Of a stretch of DNA of 55,743 nt, positions 27,516-35,660 are shown piece after piece (the stretch's first letter is position 1; the number at the start of each line of letters is the position of its first letter). The notes under the pieces were generated by a model that was given only the letters and a program-made list of their open reading frames with translations, did no database searches and was not told the origin of the DNA. The position numbers and the translations under genes are program-made. This DNA is from an uncultured Oribacterium sp. GTDB taxonomy: Bacteria; Bacillota; Clostridia; Lachnospirales; Lachnospiraceae. The DNA lies in contig CAKQPT010000017.1 in the NCBI GenBank assembly GCA_934270345.1, forward strand, positions 1-55,743. Direction: 5' to 3'.

Positions 27516-28139
27516 ATGGATAAGAAGGCGATGTATAAGCTAAGTTATGGTTTGTTTGTGCTGACCGCACGTGACGGTGAGAAGGATAACGGCTGCATTA
27601 TCAACACGGCGATTCAGGCGGCATCGGAGCCGAATCAGCTGAGCATCTGCGTGAATAAGGCAAACTATACACATGATATGATCGAACGGACCGGGAAGTT
27701 CACCGTATCCGTGCTGAGTGAGCAGGCAGATTTCGAACTCTTCAAGCACTTCGGTTTCCAGTCCGGTCGTGATGTCGATAAGTTTGCGAATTTCACCGGC
27801 TGTGCGCGTGGCGCTGATGGCCTCTATTACATTACAGAGGGAACCAATGCCTACATTTCCGTAACGGTCGATAAGACGGTGGATCTCGGTTCGCATACGA
27901 TGTTCATCGGCGAGATCACGGATATGGCGGTGCTGAGTGATACGCCATCCACGACCTACGAGTACTATCAAAATCACATCAAGCCGAAGCCACAGGCGGT
28001 CGGAAAGACCAACGAGGGGCAGACGATATGGCGCTGTCGCATCTGTGGATATGAGTACGTCGGCGAAGAGATTCCGGATGATTTCATCTGCCCGATCTGC
28101 AAGCACCCGGCCTCAGATTTCGAAAAAATCGTGAAGTAG
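27516..28139 (+). CDS. Flavin reductase-rubredoxin fusion (flavoredoxin type)
   Basis: A 207-residue electron carrier. Residues 1-155 form a flavin-reductase-like FMN domain (MYKLSYGLFVLTARDGEKDN, NTAIQAASEPNQLSICVNKA, FTVSVLSEQADFELFKHFGF). Residues ~168-205 are a rubredoxin: WRCRICGYEYVGEEIPDDFI followed by CPICKHPASDFEK, with both C-x2-C iron ligands. This is the Hrb/high-molecular-weight rubredoxin type that passes electrons from NAD(P)H to flavodiiron proteins in anaerobes for O2 or NO removal. AAAGGAGG precedes the ATG. It is a single gene; no flavodiiron partner is nearby. Confidence 0.93.
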   Translation: MDKKAMYKLSYGLFVLTARDGEKDNGCIINTAIQAASEPNQLSICVNKANYTHDMIERTGKFTVSVLSEQADFELFKHFGFQSGRDVDKFANFTGCARGADGLYYITEGTNAYISVTVDKTVDLGSHTMFIGEITDMAVLSDTPSTTYEYYQNHIKPKPQAVGKTNEGQTIWRCRICGYEYVGEEIPDDFICPICKHPASDFEKIVK

Positions 28140-28149
28140 GCATATCGAC

Positions 28150-28208
28150 TCACGCCGCCTGTACCCCATATAAAACAACAACCTCCCCGTCCACGACGAG
28201 GAGGTTAT
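28150..28208 (-). pseudogene. 3' remnant of a small HTH gene (copy of 35172-35229), doubling as terminator
   Basis: On the minus strand this encodes NLLVVDGEVVVLYGVQAA and a stop codon, against NLLVVDGEVVVLYGVRAA at the end of the intact HTH gene at 35172-35438. Upstream codons are gone. The same DNA forms the hairpin AACCTCC/GGAGGTT (28180-28206) followed on the plus strand by TTATTTTG, so it now probably ends the flavin reductase-rubredoxin transcript. Confidence 0.75.
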
Positions 28209-28256
28209 TTTGTATACCGCAGAATCACACACCATGCTGCTGTATCACGATACTTC

Positions 28257-29162
28257 TTATGAAGGATTCATTTCCTTCGTGCGCTTCACGATATGCGCCT
28301 CTTCTTCCGGAAGAACTTCTACGAACGGGCTGCTCACCTTGTTGGTGCTGTACAGTCCCATCTCACGAAGTGCGGTCTTGCATGCACTCTGATATGCACC
28401 CGTGTCGACCATCTCAAGGAATGTACAGTATTCCATGATGCGATCCTGTAATCTGAGCGCTTCCTCATAGTTCTTTTCCTTGTGTGCCTTCCAGATGGCT
28501 ACCAGCTCATCCGGGATGACATTCGCAATGGAAGAAACCGATCCGTCTCCGCCGACGGTATAGGACGGCAGTGTGCAGTAGTCTTCACCGTTCAAAATAG
28601 AGAACTCAGGATCGTCCTTCATCGCATGAACCAGGTTTGTGAAGTAGAAGAAATCGTCACCACACGCTACCTTGATACCACAGATATTCGGATGCTTCGC
28701 TAATGCAAATACTGTATCCGGATCGAGACTTAACTTCGTCTCTCCCGGCTGCTGATAGATCCATAAAGGAACCTTCGCCTGGTCTGCTACCTTCTGATAG
28801 AAGGTAAGAATCGCTCTCTGATCGATGCGTGAATAGTATGGCGGTGTGAGCATAACCTCATCCACACCTTCAGCCTGTGCCATCTCAAGCAGATTCAGCA
28901 CATTGGTGGTGGAACAGTCACTGATCAGCGCCACGATGGTCACTCTCTTCTGTACGGTCTCCACTGCGGCTCTGATTAATTCTCTCTTCTGCTCAAAGGT
29001 CAGGTTTGCAAACTCTCCTGTTCCACTCGGAATCAGAAGAGAATCCACGCCATGCTCCACCAGGAAGTTCAGATGGTTTTTGAACTCATCGATGGCAATT
29101 TCACCCTTGCTGTCAAATGGTGTTAAAACAGGAACCATAATTCCCTGAAAATGCTTTCCCAT
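28257..29162 (-). CDS. DHDPS/N-acetylneuraminate lyase-family aldolase
   Basis: A 301-residue class I aldolase of the DapA/NanA family (TIM barrel). The Schiff-base lysine is in NICGIKVACGDDF, the partner tyrosine in VPLWIYQQPGETK, and the phosphate/carboxylate loop in LIPSGTGEFANLTFEQKREL (G-T-G-E). It is not the lysine-pathway DapA by context: it ends an operon with a TRAP transporter, SIS protein and GntR regulator. It most likely splits a 2-oxo-3-deoxy acid made from the imported sugar. ATG at 29162 follows GGAGATTGTT; an in-frame TTG at 29174 is rejected. Confidence 0.9.
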   Translation of the reverse strand: MGKHFQGIMVPVLTPFDSKGEIAIDEFKNHLNFLVEHGVDSLLIPSGTGEFANLTFEQKRELIRAAVETVQKRVTIVALISDCSTTNVLNLLEMAQAEGVDEVMLTPPYYSRIDQRAILTFYQKVADQAKVPLWIYQQPGETKLSLDPDTVFALAKHPNICGIKVACGDDFFYFTNLVHAMKDDPEFSILNGEDYCTLPSYTVGGDGSVSSIANVIPDELVAIWKAHKEKNYEEALRLQDRIMEYCTFLEMVDTGAYQSACKTALREMGLYSTNKVSSPFVEVLPEEEAHIVKRTKEMNPS

Positions 29163-29226
29163 AACAATCTCCAATACATAATTGAAATCTCAGGGAAACT
29201 CCAGCTATACATTTTATCCCATATTG

Positions 29227-29985
29227 TTATTCTTCAACCACATACGTCGCCCGGTGCTGTCCGGCATCGGTATCGACCACGATCTCGTACTTATCCGCTC
29301 TGTAGATACACTCCTCCAGAGAGATAAGCCGCTCATACTGGTCATACACCTGGCCCTCCATGCGAAACGCAGGAGATTTCTTCTTCTGATCCAGAAGTCT
29401 GGCCTGTTCCTCATCCAGCAGCACTGCATTGTAGGTCTCATGTGATTTCATAATACAGATATCATAGGTCTCTTTCAAAAATGCATATAAGGAATTTCCC
29501 TTGTATAAATGAATGATATCCTTGAAATTTTCTGTTGTGAAATAATTCGTCTCCATGCTGTATGGGACATCCGCAATTTTCCTGACTCTGACCAGCTTGT
29601 ACAGTTCTGTTTTCACAGGAACCTGCAGTCGTTTGGAAATGAGATGATCTGCCTTGATCTGCTCCGCAGAAATCAATTCAATCGTGCTTTCGATGCCCAT
29701 CGATTTGAACAGTTCGGTGCCACTCTGGAGTATCGTGATATCGTTGGAAATCTTCTTATCCGTCAGGAATGTGCCCTTCCCTCTTTTTCGAATCAGCAGA
29801 TCCTGGGACACCAGATTTTCCACCGCATTACGTACAGTAATCACGCTGACCCCATACTTGGCCGCGATCTCCTTATCACTTAAAAACAGATCGCCTGGCT
29901 TATACTGGGTCATAACCAGTTTTTTTAATTCCTCTGTCAACTGATACGTTAATGTTAATGGACCTTCCCGTTCTAATTTTTTCAT
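29227..29985 (-). CDS. GntR/UTRA-family regulator of the sugar operon
   Basis: A 252-residue regulator. The winged helix at 10-75 reads TYQLTEELKKLVMTQYKPGD, FLSDKEIAAKYGVSVITVRN, AVENLVSQDLLIRKRGKGTF. The UTRA ligand domain (95-245) includes LISAEQIKADHLISKRLQVP and ends YEIVVDTDAGQH. UTRA domains bind phosphorylated sugars or related acids. It sits between the SIS and aldolase genes on the same strand, and likely acts on the AT-rich palindrome at 33995-34025 between the operon and the divergent kinase. The HutC/FrlR subgroup is the closest by architecture. Confidence 0.93.
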   Translation of the reverse strand: MKKLEREGPLTLTYQLTEELKKLVMTQYKPGDLFLSDKEIAAKYGVSVITVRNAVENLVSQDLLIRKRGKGTFLTDKKISNDITILQSGTELFKSMGIESTIELISAEQIKADHLISKRLQVPVKTELYKLVRVRKIADVPYSMETNYFTTENFKDIIHLYKGNSLYAFLKETYDICIMKSHETYNAVLLDEEQARLLDQKKKSPAFRMEGQVYDQYERLISLEECIYRADKYEIVVDTDAGQHRATYVVEE

Positions 29986-29993
29986 TGATTGTC

Positions 29994-31022
29994 TTATTCC
30001 TTTTTACATATTTTGCTGGTAATGTGGAACTTTCCTGCTTCTACGCCTCTCATGGATGCTACACGATATAAAAGTGCCTCCATAAAAAGCGCTCCAACCA
30101 TAGCATACCCTTCTTCTGCTATATTTCCAACAAAGAAACAGGAATCGAAATCTATGAATTGGTTTGAAACAACGATCACCTCACTACCGTTATACTTCAT
30201 TTCTTTTGCAAGATTCAATGCTTTTCCAACATACTTTGCATCACTAAGGTATAAGACAGCACGATGGCTCTTCGAACAGATCTCGATCGGACCATGTCGG
30301 AAGCCACCTACAGAAAACGCTCGTGCTGCGCACTGCGCGCCTTCCATAAAGATTAAACCGGACTGCTTCGCAAGCGCGGACGCTGCCTGTCCTGCACTGA
30401 TAAAGTGAATGACATCCGCCGGCGACATCAGCTGCGTGAACTGCTCGATTTCCTCTTCTCTTTCGTTCAGAACCTCTTCCATGAGTGGAATGCTGGCGCG
30501 CAGCACCTCATCCAGATGTGCAAGACTCTTTTCATTGATAGCCGCTTCAAGCATGTATAAAAGAGCCATCGTATTCGTAAAGGTCTTGTTCGTGATACTT
30601 GCCTCTTCTCCGGCATAGAGTAGCAGACTTAAATCACTTCTGGTGGCCAGTGCGGAGTCGGCATTGTTTGTAATGCCGACGGTACGCACTTTCCCCTTCA
30701 GCAGATCCAACAGATGACAGATCTCGATGCTCTCTCCCGACTGGGAAATCATCACGAGTACATCACCCTCTTTCAGCAGCTCCAGCATCTCCAGAAGCTC
30801 ACCGGCTTCCAGCGCAGAAACACTTACGCGCTTACTGAGACGCCCCAGTATACAATCCACGACATTCAGCGAAGTTCCCATGCCGGCAAAGTATACATGC
30901 TTCGCCTGTATCATCACGGCTGCTGCATCTCTGACGGATTTATAATTCTCCTGTTTATACTCATTCAGAAGCACCTCCAGCTTCGATGGCTGAGTCTTCA
31001 CTTCCTCATAAAATCCAGACAT
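29994..31022 (-). CDS. Double SIS-domain sugar-phosphate isomerase/deglycase
   Basis: A 342-residue protein with two SIS domains: residues ~35-165 (HVYFAGMGTSLNVVDCILGR, LVMISQSGESIEICHLLDLL) and ~195-330 (VIHFISAGQAASALAKQSGL, GGFRHGPIEICSKSHRAVLY). The S-Q-S-G-E-S phosphosugar loop is intact, and F-R-H-G-P-I-E matches the GlmS/AgaS/FrlB core. No glutaminase domain is present, so it is not GlmS. In frl/fra loci such a protein splits fructosamine-6-phosphates; with a PfkB kinase and GntR/UTRA regulator alongside, this is a fair but unproved guess. Confidence 0.92.
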   Translation of the reverse strand: MSGFYEEVKTQPSKLEVLLNEYKQENYKSVRDAAAVMIQAKHVYFAGMGTSLNVVDCILGRLSKRVSVSALEAGELLEMLELLKEGDVLVMISQSGESIEICHLLDLLKGKVRTVGITNNADSALATRSDLSLLLYAGEEASITNKTFTNTMALLYMLEAAINEKSLAHLDEVLRASIPLMEEVLNEREEEIEQFTQLMSPADVIHFISAGQAASALAKQSGLIFMEGAQCAARAFSVGGFRHGPIEICSKSHRAVLYLSDAKYVGKALNLAKEMKYNGSEVIVVSNQFIDFDSCFFVGNIAEEGYAMVGALFMEALLYRVASMRGVEAGKFHITSKICKKE

Positions 31023-31053
31023 ATTTTACTCCTTTTTCGACCATGCATCTGTC

Positions 31054-32343
31054 TTATTCCATTCCCAGTAAAGAAGGGATCATAAGGGACAGCGTCGGAA
31101 TATAGGTTACCAACATTAAAATACCGAAGTTTACGCAATAGAGTGGAATCATCGCCTTCGAGATCTTCTCTACGGACATATGACTGATTCCAGATGCAAG
31201 ATACAGGCAGGAGCCGACCGGCGGAGTGATGAGTCCCATGATCAGATTGAAGCACATCATCACGCCGATATGGACCGGATTCATACCCATCTGTGTCAGT
31301 ACCGGAAGAAGAATCGGTGCCAGAATCGTCACGGCTGGGGTGGAGTCCATAAACGTACCAACAAACAGCAGGAATACGTTAATGATCAGAAGCAGCAGGA
31401 TCCGATTATCGGTGATGTTCAGAAGGATGTTAACGACCATCTGCGGTACCTTTTCCTGTGTCAGGATATAGGCGAAGATGGTGGACGAACTTAAGATAAT
31501 CATAACCGATCCGACGGTCTTGGCGGACTTCCAGAAAATGCCTGGCAAATCACTGAGCTTTAACTCACGAGAAACCAGTCCCAGCACGATGGCATAGACC
31601 ACAGCGAGGACCGCCGACTCCGCAGCGGTTACGACGCCTCCTACGATACCTCCGATGATGATGATCGGAAGAATCATCGTCGGGATACCCTCGATCAGAT
31701 ACTTCAGGCAGGTCTTCCATGGCAGCTTCTCACCTACCGGAATATAGTCCTTATGCTTCTTACTTCTTCCCAGATAGAAAACATATGCCATCTGACCGAG
31801 TCCCAGTAAAATACCAGGAATCAGACCACCCATGAACATCTTTCCGATGGAAACACCGGTTACCGATCCATAGATGACGAAGAGTAGACTCGGCGGAATG
31901 ATCGCACCGATCGTTGAGGATGCTACCGTGATGGCCACACTGAAGTCCTTACGGTAGCCCTCTTCTGTCATCGCCGGAATCAGTACGGAACCGATGGCGA
32001 CCGTGTCTGCCGTTGCGAGCCCCTGAACACCGCCGAAAAGCATACTTACGACGACATTAACATAGGCTAATCCACCCTTGAAACGTCCGACAACCGCTCT
32101 GGCAACGTTCACCAGCTTTCTCGTCAGACCACCAGTGTTCATGATCTCACCGCAGAGAATAAAGAGCGGGAGCGCCACAAACAGAAAGCTCTGTAAAGAC
32201 ACGGTCATTTTTTGAGGAATCAGCGTCAAAGGTTGCCCATTTGCAATCAGATATGCCAGTGAGGACAATCCGAGAGAATATGCGATCGGCATACCGATTA
32301 CCATCAGCACGAGAAAGATCACAAACATAACCGCAATACTCAT
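31054..32343 (-). CDS. dctM: TRAP transporter large permease (DctM)
   Basis: A 429-residue membrane protein with about twelve spans, the DctM/SiaM pore of a TRAP carboxylate transporter. Marks are VIGMPIAYSLGLSSLAYLIA, the FGGVQGLATADTVAIGSVLI segment, and SSTIGAIIPPSLLFVIYGSV (G-A-I-I-P-P-S). The stretch FVGTFMDSTPAVTILAPILL is typical of the second half. It overlaps dctQ by 4 nt. It imports an acidic compound with Na+ together with DctQ and DctP. Confidence 0.96.
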   Translation of the reverse strand: MSIAVMFVIFLVLMVIGMPIAYSLGLSSLAYLIANGQPLTLIPQKMTVSLQSFLFVALPLFILCGEIMNTGGLTRKLVNVARAVVGRFKGGLAYVNVVVSMLFGGVQGLATADTVAIGSVLIPAMTEEGYRKDFSVAITVASSTIGAIIPPSLLFVIYGSVTGVSIGKMFMGGLIPGILLGLGQMAYVFYLGRSKKHKDYIPVGEKLPWKTCLKYLIEGIPTMILPIIIIGGIVGGVVTAAESAVLAVVYAIVLGLVSRELKLSDLPGIFWKSAKTVGSVMIILSSSTIFAYILTQEKVPQMVVNILLNITDNRILLLLIINVFLLFVGTFMDSTPAVTILAPILLPVLTQMGMNPVHIGVMMCFNLIMGLITPPVGSCLYLASGISHMSVEKISKAMIPLYCVNFGILMLVTYIPTLSLMIPSLLGME

Positions 32344-32837
32344 ACTGTTTCCTCCTTTCCTTCTCCACTGATCAGTGCCTTAACATTACTCGCAATATCC
32401 AGAATAGAATTGAAGATAATGATCACATTTGAAACAGAAAATGCCAGTGAAACATATCCCAGATTCATACGCAGAATAGAACTCTTTTTATTCCACATGT
32501 TTGCGATAACCTCCCGGTTCGCCCCGATTCCTACGACACAGAACACGATCAGCAGTACCTGTACAGTGATTCTGGCCAGCTTTTTCTGGGTCGGCGAAAG
32601 CTTATCTACAACGATCGTCAGCGCAGCAACCTCATTATCTCTCAGTCCCATACAGCAGCCCATAAACACAAGCCATACCAGAAGGAAGGTAACCAGTTCC
32701 TGCGCCCAGGAAATCGAAAACGAGAACACATATCTGGATACTATTTGGGCGAAGGATAAAACTACAATAAGCGCCAGATCCAGCGAGATGAGGACGCCGA
32801 TTATTTTATAAATTAAATCACTCAGCTTCTTTAGCAT
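32340..32837 (-). CDS. dctQ: TRAP transporter small permease (DctQ)
   Basis: A 165-residue four-span membrane protein. Segments include IGVLISLDLALIVVLSFAQI, VTFLLVWLVFMGCCMGLRDN (the W-L-x-F-x-G motif of DctQ proteins) and ITVQVLLIVFCVVGIGANRE. The ATG at 32837 has AAAGGAA 6 nt upstream; a GTG at 32852 lies before this site. Its stop overlaps the start of dctM (ATGA), so the two permease subunits are coupled. Confidence 0.93.
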   Translation of the reverse strand: MLKKLSDLIYKIIGVLISLDLALIVVLSFAQIVSRYVFSFSISWAQELVTFLLVWLVFMGCCMGLRDNEVAALTIVVDKLSPTQKKLARITVQVLLIVFCVVGIGANREVIANMWNKKSSILRMNLGYVSLAFSVSNVIIIFNSILDIASNVKALISGEGKEETV

Positions 32838-32855
32838 CTTGTTTCCTTTCACTCT

Positions 32856-33926
32856 TTAACGAACACCGTTGATGGCATCGATGTACTTCTGGCAAACCGG
32901 ATAATCCTTTACCAGACCATCATATACACCCTGTACCTTCTCGAGATATGGAGCAGTATCTTCTACGACAGAGAAATCCTTAAATGCATTCTTCTTTAAA
33001 TCCTCTAATACAGCCTTGTTCTGATCCCAGCCGGCCTTTACAACACCTGGCATATCTTCCTTCAGGATCGCCTCGACGGTGTTTCTGGTCTCCTCATCGA
33101 GTGCGTCGATCGACTTCTTGCTGACGATACATGTCTGTGTTGAAGCGAACAGTGGCATATCTACGTAGTATGGAGCGACCTCTGCGATCGAAAGGTTCTT
33201 AAATGCAACACCATCATTCATCCAGGCATCTACAACACCGGTATCCAGTGCAGAATAGATCTCGCTGTATGCAACGATCATCGGATTAGCCCCCAGCGCT
33301 TCCATCGTCTTGATCTGGATCGGGGAATCCATAACTCTCCACTTTAAGCCCTTGAAATCATCAGGGGAATTGATGAGCTTCTTTACCAGGTTCGGCTGTC
33401 TGTATCCGATGATACCCATGTAATACATCTTGAGTCCGTCATCATCCAGAGTTGCATACATCTCTTCTGCTTCCGGTGTCTTCGCGAAACGGTCTGCGTG
33501 CTCATAAGAATCAAAGATAAATGGAAGGTCGCCTACATTAAACGCATCATCATATCCAGAAAGTAAGGATGCACCGATCTGCGCAGCATCGATTCCACCC
33601 GTCTGAAGCATGGACAGAAGATCCGCCTCATTACCGAGCTGTCCGAGGTCATAGATCTCTACCTTAATCTTACCGTTGGTCTCTTCCTCGATACGATGCC
33701 ACATGTTCTTATACGCCTCTACATAAGGTGTGCCCTCTGCATCGAAGCAGCTGAACTTCCATGTCACCGCATCTGCCGCTGCAGCTGTATCCTCCTTCTT
33801 CGCCTCTGTTTCAGCATTCTGAGCAGGAGCCGCTGTCGTCTCCACCTTCGCACTCTGTCCACAGCCAGATATTAATGCCATCGTTAGTAACATTCCTCCG
33901 ACCATCATGCCCACGTTCTTCTTCAT
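32856..33926 (-). CDS. dctP: TRAP transporter substrate-binding lipoprotein (DctP)
   Basis: A 356-residue extracellular binding protein. Signal and lipobox: MLLTMALISGCGQ (lipidated Cys at about 22). The TRAP core has QLGNEADLLSMLQTGGIDAA, DLPFIFDSYEHADRF, the conserved carboxylate-binding segment FKGLKWRVMDSPIQIKTMEA (the Arg in WRVMDS) and VDAWMNDGVAFKNLSIAEVA. The Arg marks a ligand with a carboxylate group. It is first in the operon dctP-dctQ-dctM-SIS-gntR-aldolase. Confidence 0.95.
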   Translation of the reverse strand: MKKNVGMMVGGMLLTMALISGCGQSAKVETTAAPAQNAETEAKKEDTAAAADAVTWKFSCFDAEGTPYVEAYKNMWHRIEEETNGKIKVEIYDLGQLGNEADLLSMLQTGGIDAAQIGASLLSGYDDAFNVGDLPFIFDSYEHADRFAKTPEAEEMYATLDDDGLKMYYMGIIGYRQPNLVKKLINSPDDFKGLKWRVMDSPIQIKTMEALGANPMIVAYSEIYSALDTGVVDAWMNDGVAFKNLSIAEVAPYYVDMPLFASTQTCIVSKKSIDALDEETRNTVEAILKEDMPGVVKAGWDQNKAVLEDLKKNAFKDFSVVEDTAPYLEKVQGVYDGLVKDYPVCQKYIDAINGVR

Positions 33927-33994
33927 TTTTCTTCCTCCTTAAAATGTTGTTTAAAGGTTTCTCACGTGATATAATCCATATATCTTAATGTTAT

Positions 33995-34025
33995 AAACAT
34001 ATAATATTATAACTATATAATGTTT
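33995..34025. promoter_or_regulatory. AT-rich inverted repeat in divergent TRAP/kinase promoter
   Basis: Between dctP and the PfkB gene lies an AT-rich stretch with inverted arms AAACAT (33995-34000) and ATGTTT (34020-34025) around TAATATTATAACTATATA. It fits a shared operator for the GntR/UTRA regulator and contains TATAAT-like -10 boxes on both strands. This is inferred by position. Confidence 0.45.
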
Positions 34026-34048
34026 GTCAACGATTTGGGAGAATTTAC

Positions 34049-35068
34049 ATGAAAAAGGAAGTTTTTATCGGATTCGATGGTTATATTGACCAGATTTTGA
34101 GACCCATTTCCTCTGTGCATGGCGACTGCCATCAGTATTTCAGTACCATAAACGATATGGGCGATTATCTGAAAGAAAAAAGCGGTCGGAGCTGCTCCAT
34201 CCAGTTAGAGCGCGTCTCGAAACAGCTGGGTGGCAACGGTCCACTCTTTGCCCGCACTTTAAAACAGCTCGGTGTACCTGTCAAACTCGCCGGCATGTTC
34301 GGCACGGATTCCATCCATCCGATTTTTACCGATGTTTTCTCTGAAGATGAATTATGTTCTTTCTCGGATCCAATGGAGACGACCGCACTCGAATTTATGG
34401 ATGGAAAGGTCATGATGTGCCCGACCGCACCGGATATCCAGGATCCACTGGAGTCGCTTCTTCAGGCTGCAGAACGTAGCGGTTTTTCCATCGAAGCTGC
34501 TCTCGAGTCCCCTCTCCTCGCCTTTTTAAACTGGGGCGAAATCTACTTTATGCAGACACTATGGGATGAAATCTATGAACGCTATATCTCAAAAGAAAGC
34601 GTAAATGACAAGCAGAGAATCATCTTCTTCGATCCTGCCGATGTATCTTCACATGAAGAAGGAAAAATATGCGCCATGCTCCATACTATCCAAAAGTACG
34701 GAAGCCATCGGCACGTAATTCTCAGCATGAATGAAAATGAAGCTTTACAGATCGGTAAAAAGCTGTTTGATTTAACAAACTGTGAAGAGATCATGCGCAC
34801 ATTACAGCAGACCTTCAATATCCCGGAGATCGTGGTTCACTCCAACACCATGACCCGTTCCCTGGTAAACGGAAGCGAATACCGGATTCCGACTCTGCAC
34901 ATCGATCATCCACTGATCTCGACCGGTGCCGGAGATAATTTCAACGCCGGCTATTGCTACGCAAAATTAAACGGTGGAGCGGCGGAGGAGTGCATCCACA
35001 GCGCACATAAAGTATCCTCCTTCTACATCTCCCATGGCTATCCTGCTAGCAGCGACTTTCTGGTGTAA
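34049..35068 (+). CDS. PfkB-family sugar kinase
   Basis: A 339-residue ribokinase-like kinase. The substrate loop QLGGNGPLFARTLKQLGVPV (G-G-N-x-x) is at about 60-80, and the ATP/anion hole with catalytic Asp is STGAGDNFNAGYCYA at about 291-305 (G-A-G-D). It is longer than usual FrlD or ribokinase enzymes (250-310) because of an insert around residues 160-200 (NWGEIYFMQTLWDEIYERYI). It is divergent from the TRAP operon and probably phosphorylates the imported sugar. Codon use is less GC-rich than the mal or ilv genes. Confidence 0.9.
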   Translation: MKKEVFIGFDGYIDQILRPISSVHGDCHQYFSTINDMGDYLKEKSGRSCSIQLERVSKQLGGNGPLFARTLKQLGVPVKLAGMFGTDSIHPIFTDVFSEDELCSFSDPMETTALEFMDGKVMMCPTAPDIQDPLESLLQAAERSGFSIEAALESPLLAFLNWGEIYFMQTLWDEIYERYISKESVNDKQRIIFFDPADVSSHEEGKICAMLHTIQKYGSHRHVILSMNENEALQIGKKLFDLTNCEEIMRTLQQTFNIPEIVVHSNTMTRSLVNGSEYRIPTLHIDHPLISTGAGDNFNAGYCYAKLNGGAAEECIHSAHKVSSFYISHGYPASSDFLV

Positions 35069-35171
35069 GCATAGGATACATGACAGAAGGAGCATCGGAT
35101 CTCATGGCACTCCTCCTGATTTTTCAGGCAAATCTGACCCATGTGGGTCAATTCTCAGTATAAATATCGAC

Positions 35172-35438
35172 TCACGCCGCCCGTACCCCATATAAAACAA
35201 CAACCTCCCCGTCTACGACGAGGAGGTTATCAATGCTGGTATGCAACAGTCTACTTAAAATCACGAAGTTATCGATGCTCGGCAGCGACTTTCCCGAAAG
35301 CCACTTGTAGATCGCCTGCGGATTGTTAAAGCCCATCAGGCGCTGCACATCCCGCACGGTATATCCACTCGCATCGAGCAGCTTCTTGATCTTCTTTCCG
35401 GTCTTCTCAGGCTCAATCGACAAATAGATCGTTTCCAT
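35172..35438 (-). CDS. Small XRE-like helix-turn-helix protein (88 aa)
   Basis: An 88-residue protein with KTGKKIKKLLDASGYTVRDV, QRLMGFNNPQAIYKWLSGKS and LPSIDNFVILSRLLHTSIDN, a Cro/C1-type helix-turn-helix at about 24-60. The start at 35438 has GGTGAAGAGAG just upstream. The last codons overlap a hairpin (35209-35230) which may act as its terminator. A second partial copy of this 3' end lies at 28150-28208, so the family is spread in the genome. No partner toxin gene is visible. Confidence 0.78.
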   Translation of the reverse strand: METIYLSIEPEKTGKKIKKLLDASGYTVRDVQRLMGFNNPQAIYKWLSGKSLPSIDNFVILSRLLHTSIDNLLVVDGEVVVLYGVRAA

Positions 35439-35460
35439 CTCTCTTCACCTCCGTACATCG

Positions 35461-35610
35461 CTCCGGAGTCTGCTCTATGCAGACTCTGTTGAAGTCAGGT
35501 TACCATTATACGGCAGATACGCAGAAAATGCACTAAACTTCTGGTTTAAAGATCGTGGGCCAATGTCTCCGCCACCGCCCTAAACTCGAGCTTAGGAGGC
35601 TCGAGTTTAG
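35461..35610. repeat. Short duplicated 3'-end sequence and hairpin terminator
   Basis: CCGGAGTCTGCTCTATGCAG at 35462-35481 nearly repeats CCGGAGTCTGCCTTATGCAG at 35650-35669, which is the end of the following ATPase gene (codons E-S-A-stop). A 35581-35609 hairpin (TAAACTCGAGC / GCTCGAGTTTA) lies between them. The first copy looks like a leftover gene end, so this 222-bp gap holds remnants but no intact gene. Confidence 0.55.
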
Positions 35611-35660
35611 CCCTTCGGGAGCAGAGCATAGCTCTGCTGGATATCGTTCCGGAGTCTGCC

